Shown: positions 1 to 6,027 of the stretch, piece by piece
How the letters are laid out: each line of letters opens with the position of its first letter
Position numbering within the stretch: the first letter of the stretch is position 1
Notes under the pieces: model-generated
Databases searched by the model: none
The model's input: the letters and a program-made list of their open reading frames with translations, nothing else
What the model was told of the DNA's origin: nothing
Made by a program: the position numbers and the translations under genes
From: Trueperaceae bacterium
GTDB taxonomy: Bacteria > Deinococcota > Deinococci > Deinococcales > Trueperaceae
DNA length: 10,740 bases
Direction: 5' to 3'
Assembly (NCBI GenBank): GCA_007121175.1
Contig: SKMG01000309.1
Span: 1-10,740 of the forward strand

Positions 1-1672
1 GCGCCCGCCAACCCATCACCGCAGCCAGCGGGTAGATGACGCCGCCCGACATCAGGCTGGCATCGAAGACGTTGAGCAAGATCACGCCCAGGATCACCAC
101 CAGCGCCGGGCGGTCGCGCTGTTGCACGGCCTTCAGCGACAACAGCCCCAGCAGCAGCAGCACGCCGAGCGTTCCGATCAGTCCGCGATCCACCCAAGCG
201 GTGAGCACCAGGTTGTGCGCGTGAGCGGCCACCGGCCGGACCCGCACGTCCCCGGGCAGCTCCGCGTGTACGGCGCGCGGCAACCCGCCCGGACCCCAGC
301 CCAGGTACGGGCGCGCCTCGATGGCGGTCAGTGCGTCGCGCCAGATCGGGAAGCGCGAGGTGCGCAGGTCCATCACGCCGCGCCCCATGTCGCCCGGGAC
401 GTAGCCGGCGCTCCCACCGTCGTCCGCCCCCGCGATCAGCTGCAGCTCGGCGAAGGTGACCTGGGCGCCGACGCCGGCCGTGCGATCGACCACCACGCCC
501 GAGTACCACGCCAGCGTAGCCTCACCGTGGTAGCGGAAGCGTACCGTCGCCCGCGACCAGCCGCCGTCGAGTGGTGTGAGGGCGGTCTCGAGCAGCTCGA
601 TGTCGCCCGAGGCGCTGCCCCGCAGTGTGCGGTCGTCGACCGTGGTCATGACGATGGAGGCAGGCTCTGCGCGGCCGGGCGCGCCCCAGCCGTCGAGACC
701 CGGACGCTGGTCTGCGGCCGCCAGCAGCGCCGCGCTCAACGTGTAGGTCTCGCCCGGCCGCAGGGTCACCACCTGCTGCAGGCGCGCCCACGGATCGAAG
801 CCGGTCTTGGTGAGGGTGAAGGCGGTGCGCGACTCGCCGGCGACGCGCAGCGGCTGAGTGGTGACGCGCACCTGCAGCGGGTGCCACCAGTCGCCGTCGG
901 CCGCCTCGGTGCCGCGAAACAGGTTGGGGCTCCTGACGTTCCCGGCGACGTCGACGAGGAAGCCCGGACGACCCAGGCCGAGCAGGCCGCCCACGCCGCT
1001 GGCGAACACCAGCACCACGACGATGGTGCTCCACTCGACCGCGCGCGTGAGGCGGTCGCCACGGCGGCTGAACATGCGCAGTCCGATCGCGATCAAGAGC
1101 CAGGCGAACAGCGCCTCGCGCGAGCCGGCCAGCACCACCGCCAGCGCGCCCAGCGCCAGTGCGATCGTGCGCAATCGCGCGCTCGGTACCACGATCCCCA
1201 GCAGCGCCGAGAGCACCAGCATCGAGTGCGCGAACAGCGCCGGATGCGCCTGCCACACCACCGCGTCGAGCAGCGTGAGGGCGGTCTCGCCGCGCAGGTC
1301 GACGACCTGCTGCAGGCCGACCGCGAGCGCCAGTGCGAGGCCCACGACGAGACCGGCGCCGACGTCGAATGCCGCCGTGCTGCTGCCTTGACTCTGGCGC
1401 AAGAGCGAGGCCGAACGGTAGATCAGCCACACCGCCAGCACCTGCAGCAGGTCGAGCGATCCTTCGGCCACGAAGCCGTTCACCAGGTACGGCAGCGATA
1501 CCAGCAGGGCCGCGGTCCACCACCAGCGGTCCGAGCGGCTCAGCTCGATGCGGCTCGAGATCAGCGCCAGCAGCGCCACGAAGGGGCCGATCGCCGGCAG
1601 CACCGCGAAGCCCATGCCGGCTAAGAACGCGAGACCGCGACGGTACGTGACCGGCGGGGAGGCGCTACTCAC
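1..1672 (-). CDS. O-antigen ligase/polymerase family membrane protein with large extracytoplasmic insert (3' end outside window)
   Basis: About 557 codons are visible; the stop lies beyond the left edge. Hydrophobic segments near residues 13-38, 53-65, 103-120, 145-162, 168-182, 187-199 and 215-231 are followed by a long soluble region (about 240-430), then FPIWRDAL, GWGPGG (about 458-463), AHAHNLVL (about 483-490) and further membrane segments. The WRDAL...P..GWG and AHN..L..W...G..G pattern is the hallmark of the Wzy_C/O-antigen ligase superfamily, whose loop histidine is functionally important; SREALFAW (about 184-191) matches the conserved arginine motif. Such proteins join or polymerise lipid-linked glycans on the outer face of the cytoplasmic membrane. 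GTG at 1672 is the first start after an in-frame stop at 1682-1684; ATG at 1615 would cut into the first membrane segment. The insert resembles a beta-sandwich carbohydrate-binding domain. It is transcribed away from the flippase. Ligase versus polymerase cannot be decided here. Confidence 0.85.
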   Translation of the reverse strand, partial: MSSASPPVTYRRGLAFLAGMGFAVLPAIGPFVALLALISSRIELSRSDRWWWTAALLVSLPYLVNGFVAEGSLDLLQVLAVWLIYRSASLLRQSQGSSTAAFDVGAGLVVGLALALAVGLQQVVDLRGETALTLLDAVVWQAHPALFAHSMLVLSALLGIVVPSARLRTIALALGALAVVLAGSREALFAWLLIAIGLRMFSRRGDRLTRAVEWSTIVVVLVFASGVGGLLGLGRPGFLVDVAGNVRSPNLFRGTEAADGDWWHPLQVRVTTQPLRVAGESRTAFTLTKTGFDPWARLQQVVTLRPGETYTLSAALLAAADQRPGLDGWGAPGRAEPASIVMTTVDDRTLRGSASGDIELLETALTPLDGGWSRATVRFRYHGEATLAWYSGVVVDRTAGVGAQVTFAELQLIAGADDGGSAGYVPGDMGRGVMDLRTSRFPIWRDALTAIEARPYLGWGPGGLPRAVHAELPGDVRVRPVAAHAHNLVLTAWVDRGLIGTLGVLLLLGLLSLKAVQQRDRPALVVILGVILLNVFDASLMSGGVIYPLAAVMGWRA

Positions 1673-1678
1673 GCGCTC

Positions 1679-1684
1679 AGGCTA
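1679..1684 (-). promoter_or_regulatory. Putative -10 box for the ligase gene, leaderless arrangement
   Basis: Read on the minus strand the sequence is GGTAGCCT, then GAGCGC, then the GTG start at 1672. TAGCCT fits TAnnnT and lies six bases before the start codon, so transcription would begin at or next to the GTG. No clear Shine-Dalgarno and no convincing -35 box is visible. The same spacing occurs in the divergent flippase gene. This is inferred from spacing only. Confidence 0.45.
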
Positions 1685-1745
1685 CCGCTTCGGCGCCCAG
1701 CTGGACTGAGGCGGGCGACGCGCACGGGGCTCCAGCCGCGCGCGG

Positions 1746-1764
1746 GTACCACGAACGCTGGTAC
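1746..1764. repeat. Inverted repeat GTACCA-N7-TGGTAC overlapping the flippase promoter
   Basis: The arms GTACCA (1746-1751) and TGGTAC (1759-1764) are perfect reverse complements with a 7-base spacer. The right arm covers the first three bases of the putative -10 box TACGCT (1762-1767). This is a plausible operator for a dimeric regulator acting on the divergent promoter region, but 6-bp arms can arise by chance in such DNA. Confidence 0.4.
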
Positions 1765-1767
1765 GCT
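1762..1767 (+). promoter_or_regulatory. Putative -10 box TACGCT for the flippase gene, leaderless arrangement
   Basis: GGTACGCT is followed by GCCGCC and the GTG start at 1774. The six-base gap would put the transcription start at the GTG, giving a leaderless mRNA, and no Shine-Dalgarno is seen upstream. The motif GGTAnnnT is shared with the divergent ligase gene and with the pseB promoter. Confidence 0.5.
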
Positions 1768-1773
1768 GCCGCC

Positions 1774-3075
1774 GTGCGACCCCGCCTCGAGGCCCTCGCC
1801 GGCAAGGCTCGCGCGGCGGCGGGCCACGCGCTGTTCCGCGAGTTCCTGGGCTTCGGCTCGTCATCGATCGTCATGCAGCTGTCGCGGGTGGCGAGCTCCT
1901 TGGTGGTTGCCGCCCTGCTGGGGCCGGCCCAATGGGGCTCGTGGTTCCTGCTCAATCTGATCGTCCTGTACGGCGCCCTGACGCAACTCGGGGCGATGAA
2001 CGGCATGAACCGCGAAGTCCCGGCCGCCTTGGGGCGCGAGGATCCCGACGAGGCGCTGGCGCTGCGCCGAAGTGCGCTCGGCGTCGTGCTGGTGACGACC
2101 GCCGCCGTCTCGCTGCTGCTGCTGCTCTTGGCGGCGCTGGTGCCCGGCGTGGTCGATCTCGCCGATCTCGGGCTCGTGCTCGTGCTGCTCGCCGCGCACC
2201 AGCTCTTCGGCTACGCCACCACCACCTTGCGCGCCACCACGCGCTTCACGGCGGTCTCGCGGTTGCAGTTCGCGATGGCGCTCGTCTACCCGATCTTCGC
2301 GATCGGCGGCGCCTTCGCCTACGGGCTGCAGGGCTTCATACTCGGTCAGGCGCTCAGCTATGCATCGTTGTGTCTGCTGGCGACCCGCGATCCGCAGGTG
2401 ATCTACCGGCCCCAACTCGGTCTGGAGCGGGCTCGGCCGCTCATCGCGATCGGTTTCCCGATCATGCTCGTCGGACTGGTGAACACGCTCTTCACGACCG
2501 TCGACCGCTGGGTGGTCGCCGGCTTCCTCGGCACCGAGCCGCTCGGCCACTACTCTCTGGCGATCATGGCGCTCAATGCGGTGGGCCTGTTGCCGACGGT
2601 GATCGCGCAGCAGTTCTACCCACGCTTGGCCTTCGCCTGGTCGGCGCGCAGCGACACCTCGGAGCTCAGGGGCATGGCTTCGCTGCACCGGCGACTCACG
2701 TTCGCGGCCGTGATCCCGGTGATCACGGTGCTGCTCCTGGTCCTGCCGAGCGCGGTGCGCGCGTTCCTGCCCGCCTACACCGCCGGGATCCCGGCGCTCA
2801 TGGTCACGATGTTCGTGCCGGTGGTGAGCTCGGTAGGCCAGGGCTACGGCGGCATCTTGCACATGCTGAACCGCCAGACCTGGCTGCTCGGCGCTATCTC
2901 GCTCTCTGCGGCGGTCAACTTCGGCATCAGCGCCGCGCTGGCTGGACCGTTCGGGCTGATCGGGGTGGCCTACGGCACCTTGGCCGCCTTCGGGTTGTTC
3001 TCGCTGCTGCGGGTGCTATTGGGCGCGCTCGCCCTGCGGCGCGTCGAGGCGGCCGCGGGGCTCGAGGTGCCCTAG
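1774..3075 (+). CDS. Wzx-like polysaccharide flippase (MOP/PST superfamily)
   Basis: A 433-residue, strongly hydrophobic protein with about 12 predicted membrane helices, the usual size and topology of Wzx/PST exporters. The N-terminal stretch LFREFLGFGSSSIVMQLSRV and the mid-protein DRWVVAGFLGTEPLGHYSLA (starting about residue 247) match the polysaccharide-synthesis membrane protein pattern, in which an (I/V)DR...lG.YSlA segment follows the sixth or seventh helix. Family members move undecaprenyl-pyrophosphate-linked oligosaccharides across the cytoplasmic membrane. GTG at 1774 is preceded by a -10-like box at leaderless spacing. It is divergent from the ligase-type gene and 104 bases upstream of the pseB operon, so its cargo is plausibly a pseudaminic-acid-containing glycan (inference). 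The stop is TAG at 3073-3075. No C-terminal soluble extension is present. Confidence 0.85.
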   Translation: MRPRLEALAGKARAAAGHALFREFLGFGSSSIVMQLSRVASSLVVAALLGPAQWGSWFLLNLIVLYGALTQLGAMNGMNREVPAALGREDPDEALALRRSALGVVLVTTAAVSLLLLLLAALVPGVVDLADLGLVLVLLAAHQLFGYATTTLRATTRFTAVSRLQFAMALVYPIFAIGGAFAYGLQGFILGQALSYASLCLLATRDPQVIYRPQLGLERARPLIAIGFPIMLVGLVNTLFTTVDRWVVAGFLGTEPLGHYSLAIMALNAVGLLPTVIAQQFYPRLAFAWSARSDTSELRGMASLHRRLTFAAVIPVITVLLLVLPSAVRAFLPAYTAGIPALMVTMFVPVVSSVGQGYGGILHMLNRQTWLLGAISLSAAVNFGISAALAGPFGLIGVAYGTLAAFGLFSLLRVLLGALALRRVEAAAGLEVP

Positions 3076-3102
3076 GCCGCGCAGCCGGGCGGCACCGCGA
3101 CC

Positions 3103-3130
3103 GCTCGGGTACAATCCTGCTGACCCGAGC
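3103..3130. repeat. 8-bp inverted repeat flanking the pseB -10 box and start site
   Basis: GCTCGGGT (3103-3110) and ACCCGAGC (3123-3130) are perfect reverse complements separated by 12 bases. The -10 box TACAAT lies at the left arm/spacer junction, and the expected transcription start (about 3122) lies next to the right arm. This is the position of a repressor operator. A terminator for the flippase gene is the alternative, but no T-run follows and the 12-base loop is long. Confidence 0.5.
3110..3115 (+). promoter_or_regulatory. Putative -10 box TACAAT of the pse operon promoter
   Basis: GGTACAAT at 3108-3115 is one base from the TATAAT consensus and is the most promoter-like hexamer in the gap. 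No TTGACA-like -35 box is seen 16-18 bases upstream (GGGCGG lies there). Transcription would start near 3122, leaving a leader of about 58 bases before the pseB TTG start. It sits inside an inverted repeat. Confidence 0.55.
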
Positions 3131-3147
3131 CGCACCCGGCGGCCTCG

Positions 3148-3183
3148 ATGCTCGAGAAGACGGAAGCGGTAGGTGTTGGTTGA
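3148..3183 (+). CDS. Possible 11-codon leader ORF coupled to pseB
   Basis: ATG at 3148 opens a reading frame of 11 codons (MLEKTEAVGVG) ending at TGA 3181-3183. The stop overlaps the pseB TTG start (3180-3182) as TTGA, the overlap geometry of translational coupling seen further down this operon. It lies wholly in the predicted 5' leader. No strong Shine-Dalgarno precedes the ATG and the peptide matches nothing I recognise, so it may be coincidental. Confidence 0.25.
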   Translation: MLEKTEAVGVG

Positions 3184-4154
3184 GCATCCTCGATGGTAGT
3201 TCCATCCTGATAACGGGGGGCACCGGTTCGTTCGGGCGCCGCTTCGTGCGTACGGTGCTGGGCAGCACCGATGCCCGCAAGATCATCGTCTACAGCCGCG
3301 ATGAGCTCAAGCAGTACGAGATGCGCGAGCAGTTCGGCGGCGATCAGCGGTTGCGCTTCTTCCTCGGCGACGTCCGCGACGGACCGCGATTGCAGCGGGC
3401 CTTCGACGGCGTGGACGTGGTCGTGCACGCCGCCGCACTGAAGCAGGTGCCTGCAGCGGAGTACAACCCCTTCGAAGCTGTCAAGACCAACGTCTTCGGC
3501 GCCCAGAACGTCATCGACTCGGCCATCGACCGAGGCGTGAGGCGTGTCGTGGCGCTCAGCACCGACAAAGCCTCCAGCCCCATCAACCTCTACGGCGCGA
3601 CCAAGCTGGTGAGCGACAAGCTCTTCGTGCAGGGCAATAGCTACGCTGGCGGCAAGCCAACCCGCTTCGCAGTGGTGCGCTACGGCAACGTCGTCGGCAG
3701 CCGCGGCTCAGTCGTCCCGTTCTTCCTGGCGCGCGCGCAGAGCGGCGTGCTGCCGATCACGGATGCGCGTATGACGCGCTTCTGGATCACGCTCGAGCAG
3801 GGCGTGGCGTTCGTGCTCAGCAGCCTCGAGCGCATGCGCGGAGGCGAACTGTTCGTACCCAAGATCCCGAGCATGCGGGTCACCGACTTGGCCGCCGCCG
3901 TCGCTCCCGAGGCGCGCCTCGACTACATCGGCATCCGGCCAGGCGAGAAGCTGCACGAGGAGATGATCAGCCTCGACGATGCCCGCCGCACGATCGATAT
4001 CGGCGACCGCTACGTGATCCAGCCCGAGTTCGACTGGTGGGGCAACGCTCACCTCGAGGGCGAGCCGGTGCCCGAAGGCTTCGCATACACCAGCGACCGG
4101 AACGACACCTGGCTCGACGTGAGCGCCCTTCGCGCCATGCTCGACCATGCCTGA
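3180..4154 (+). CDS. pseB: PseB, UDP-GlcNAc 4,6-dehydratase (inverting)
   Basis: First enzyme of CMP-pseudaminic acid synthesis: converts UDP-GlcNAc to the UDP-4-keto-6-deoxy-L-altro sugar, using bound NADP in the cytoplasm. The 324-residue protein is an extended SDR of normal family length. ILITGGTGSFG (residues 9-19) is the nucleotide-binding glycine loop; STDKASSPINLYGATK carries D129, K130, Y138 and K142, equivalents of the catalytic residues of the PseB/FlaA1 group. KQVPAAEYNPFEAVKTNV and PFFLARAQSG are also typical. I chose TTG at 3180: it puts the loop where other PseB proteins have it, and AGGTG (3171-3175) is a short-spaced Shine-Dalgarno; no in-frame ATG or GTG lies nearby upstream. 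The gene starts the operon and overlaps pseC by 8 bases. The related retaining dehydratases of legionaminic acid pathways are larger membrane proteins, so PseB is favoured. Confidence 0.93.
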   Translation: MSILDGSSILITGGTGSFGRRFVRTVLGSTDARKIIVYSRDELKQYEMREQFGGDQRLRFFLGDVRDGPRLQRAFDGVDVVVHAAALKQVPAAEYNPFEAVKTNVFGAQNVIDSAIDRGVRRVVALSTDKASSPINLYGATKLVSDKLFVQGNSYAGGKPTRFAVVRYGNVVGSRGSVVPFFLARAQSGVLPITDARMTRFWITLEQGVAFVLSSLERMRGGELFVPKIPSMRVTDLAAAVAPEARLDYIGIRPGEKLHEEMISLDDARRTIDIGDRYVIQPEFDWWGNAHLEGEPVPEGFAYTSDRNDTWLDVSALRAMLDHA

Positions 4155-5292
4155 AGCGACGATCCCATACGGCCGTCAATGGCTCGATGACGACGACGTC
4201 GCCGCGGTCGTCGAGGTCCTGCGAGGCGACTTCCTCACCACCGGCCCAGCCGTACCGGCGTTCGAGGCGGCGCTCGCTGCTGCCACCGGTGCAGCCTTCG
4301 CCGTCGCCGTCAACTCCGGCACCTCGGCGCTGCATGCGATGTACTTCGCCGCCGGCCTCGGGCCGGGAGACGCGATCATCACCAGCCCGCTCACCTTCGC
4401 CGCCACCGCCAACGCCGCGCGTTACCTGGGCGCAGACGTGCGCTTCGTCGACGTCGAGCCCGACACCGGCAACCTCGACCCGGCGTTGGTCGAGGCGGCG
4501 ATCGATGAGCGCTGCAAGCTGCTGGTACCGGTCGACTTCGCGGGTCATCCTGCGGAGTACGACGAGCTGCGGGCCCTGGCGAAGCGTCACGGCCTCGGCT
4601 TGGTCGCCGACGGCGCCCACTCGCTCGGCGCCTCGTATCGTGGCCGCTCGGTGGGTACGCTGGCAGACGCCAGCGAGGTGTCGTTCCACCCAGTCAAGCC
4701 CGTCACCACCGCCGAGGGCGGCGCGGTGCTGACGAACGACGCCGGGCTGGCCCGGCGCGCGGCGCAGTTTCGCACGCACGGCATCGTCAAGGATCGCTCG
4801 CTGCTCGAGCTCGACGAGGGTCCCTGGTGGCACGAGCAGCAGCACCTCGGTTACAACTACCGCCTCACCGACGTGCAGGCGGCGCTGGGCACGAGCCAGC
4901 TGGCGAAGCTCGAGCGCTTCATCGCGCGCCGGCGCGTCATCGCGCGCGCGTACGATGAGGCGCTCGCCGACCTCGCATCCATCGAGCTGCCTGGTCGTCG
5001 CGCCCACGCCGAGCCCGGCTGGCACCTCTACGTGATTCGCACCCGTGACCCCGAGCTTCGTAGGCCGCTCTTCGAGAGCCTGCAGGAGCGCGGCCTCGGA
5101 GTCCAGGTCCATTACCTGCCGGTTCCATACCACCCGTACTACCGCTCGCTCGGCTACCGCCGCGGTGAGTGGCCGGTGGCGGAGGACTTCTACCGCCGTG
5201 CCATCAGCCTGCCGATCTACCCGCGCCTCTCTGACGAGGCGCTCGGGCGCTGCATCGACGCGGTACGTAGCGCCGTGCTCGAGCTCACATGA
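4147..5292 (+). CDS. pseC: PseC, UDP-4-amino-4,6-dideoxy-N-acetyl-beta-L-altrosamine transaminase
   Basis: A PLP-dependent aminotransferase of the DegT/DnrJ/EryC1 family (381 residues, normal length) that transfers an amino group, usually from glutamate, to C4 of the PseB product. NSGTSAL (from N56) is the phosphate-binding segment, DGAHSLGA contains D155 that contacts the PLP ring nitrogen, and SFHPVKPVTTAEGG carries the Schiff-base lysine K184. SFHPVKP(I/V)TT is especially characteristic of PseC among DegT proteins. LGYNYRLTDVQAALG and the C-terminal QVHYLPVPYHPYYR are also as in PseC. ATG 4147 overlaps the end of pseB by 8 bases with no own Shine-Dalgarno, suggesting translational coupling. 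Its TGA overlaps the next start as ATGA. Confidence 0.95.
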   Translation: MPEATIPYGRQWLDDDDVAAVVEVLRGDFLTTGPAVPAFEAALAAATGAAFAVAVNSGTSALHAMYFAAGLGPGDAIITSPLTFAATANAARYLGADVRFVDVEPDTGNLDPALVEAAIDERCKLLVPVDFAGHPAEYDELRALAKRHGLGLVADGAHSLGASYRGRSVGTLADASEVSFHPVKPVTTAEGGAVLTNDAGLARRAAQFRTHGIVKDRSLLELDEGPWWHEQQHLGYNYRLTDVQAALGTSQLAKLERFIARRRVIARAYDEALADLASIELPGRRAHAEPGWHLYVIRTRDPELRRPLFESLQERGLGVQVHYLPVPYHPYYRSLGYRRGEWPVAEDFYRRAISLPIYPRLSDEALGRCIDAVRSAVLELT

Positions 5293-6026
5293 AACGCGCG
5301 CGCGTCGTCGTCATCAACCAGGCGCGCCTCGGCTCGACGCGGCTGCCGGGCAAGGTGCTGCTCGACCTGCACGGGCGGCCGCTGCTCGAGCGGCAGATCG
5401 AGCGCCTGCGGCGCGCCCGAACGCCCGACGAGATCGTGATCGCCACGACCTTCGCGAGCCACGACGACCGCCTGGCCGACTTCGCGCGCTCGCTCGGGTT
5501 GCGGGTGTTCCGCGGGCATGAGCACGACGTGCTCGAGCGGTACGTCGGCGCCGCAGCGGCCGCGGCGGCAGACGTCGTGGTGCGCGTCACCTCGGACTGC
5601 CCGCTACTCGACCCGACACTCCTCGACCGCTGCGTGCGCCTGCTGCTCGCCGAGCCCGAACTCGACTACGTCAGCAACACGCTCGAGCGGACCTACCCGC
5701 GCGGTCTCGACGTCGAGGCGCTGCGGAGAGCCACCTTGCTCGAAGCCCACCGCGAGGCGCACGAGCGCGCGGACCGCGAGCACGTGACCCGCTTCGTGTG
5801 GCGTCAACCCGAGCGCTTCCGCCTCGGCGGGATCAAGGGAGAGCACGATCACAGCCAGCTGCGCTGGACGGTCGACGAGGCCGACGACCTCGCGGTGGTG
5901 CGGGCCATCTACGACGCGCTCTACCCGCACGACCCCACCTTCGGCTTCGAGGACGTGCTCCGCCACGCCGAGCGGCACCCCGAGATCCACGCACGCAACC
6001 GCCACATCGCCCAGAAGGAGGCCTGA
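5289..6026 (+). CDS. spsF: SpsF-type cytidylyltransferase, probable CMP-pseudaminic acid synthetase
   Basis: A 245-residue nucleotidyltransferase of the SpsF (spore-coat polysaccharide) family, related to KdsB/NeuA-type CMP-sugar synthetases. NQARLGSTRLPGK (residues 10-22) is the CTP-binding signature; RVTSDCPLLDP, YVSNTLERTYPRGLDVEAL, REHVTRFVW and LRWTVDEADDLAVV follow in the SpsF order. In the pathway, the last activation step (CTP + pseudaminic acid to CMP-pseudaminic acid) is normally done by PseF, which starts with a different (A)RxGSK..P.KN motif. No PseF is seen here, and this gene occupies its usual place between pseC and pseG, so it most likely does that job (inference from position). 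ATG 5289 overlaps the pseC stop by 4 bases. Database names may read glycosyltransferase family protein. The family is firm; the exact substrate is less so. Confidence 0.85.
   Translation: MKRARVVVINQARLGSTRLPGKVLLDLHGRPLLERQIERLRRARTPDEIVIATTFASHDDRLADFARSLGLRVFRGHEHDVLERYVGAAAAAAADVVVRVTSDCPLLDPTLLDRCVRLLLAEPELDYVSNTLERTYPRGLDVEALRRATLLEAHREAHERADREHVTRFVWRQPERFRLGGIKGEHDHSQLRWTVDEADDLAVVRAIYDALYPHDPTFGFEDVLRHAERHPEIHARNRHIAQKEA
6015..6021 (+). promoter_or_regulatory. Consensus Shine-Dalgarno AAGGAGG for pseG
   Basis: AAGGAGG lies inside the last codons of the preceding gene, six bases before the GTG at 6028. It is one of the two strongest ribosome binding sites in the operon and fixes the GTG as the pseG start. 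Confidence 0.8.
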
Positions 6027-6027
6027 G

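Noticed and set aside
122..1624. A 500-residue plus-strand reading frame opposite the ligase gene
   Set aside because: Its product is dominated by Arg, Gln, His and Ala without any motif or membrane segment, while the opposite strand encodes a coherent membrane protein with ligase signatures. It is a GC-rich shadow frame.
1861..2862. A 333-residue minus-strand reading frame inside the flippase gene
   Set aside because: The product is a Gln/His/Arg/Glu-rich sequence with no recognisable domain, and the other strand is a clear flippase.
3076..3130. Intrinsic terminator after the flippase gene
   Set aside because: The only good dyad has a 12-base loop, contains a near-consensus -10 box and is not followed by a T-run, so a regulatory site is the better reading.
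3148..3150. ATG as the start of pseB
   Set aside because: It is in a different frame from PseB and runs into a stop at 3181-3183 after 11 codons.
1932..3179. Upstream extension of the pseB frame through the flippase gene
   Set aside because: The frame is open by chance in GC-rich DNA; the extension is Arg/Ala-rich noise, and PseB homology begins just after the TTG at 3180.
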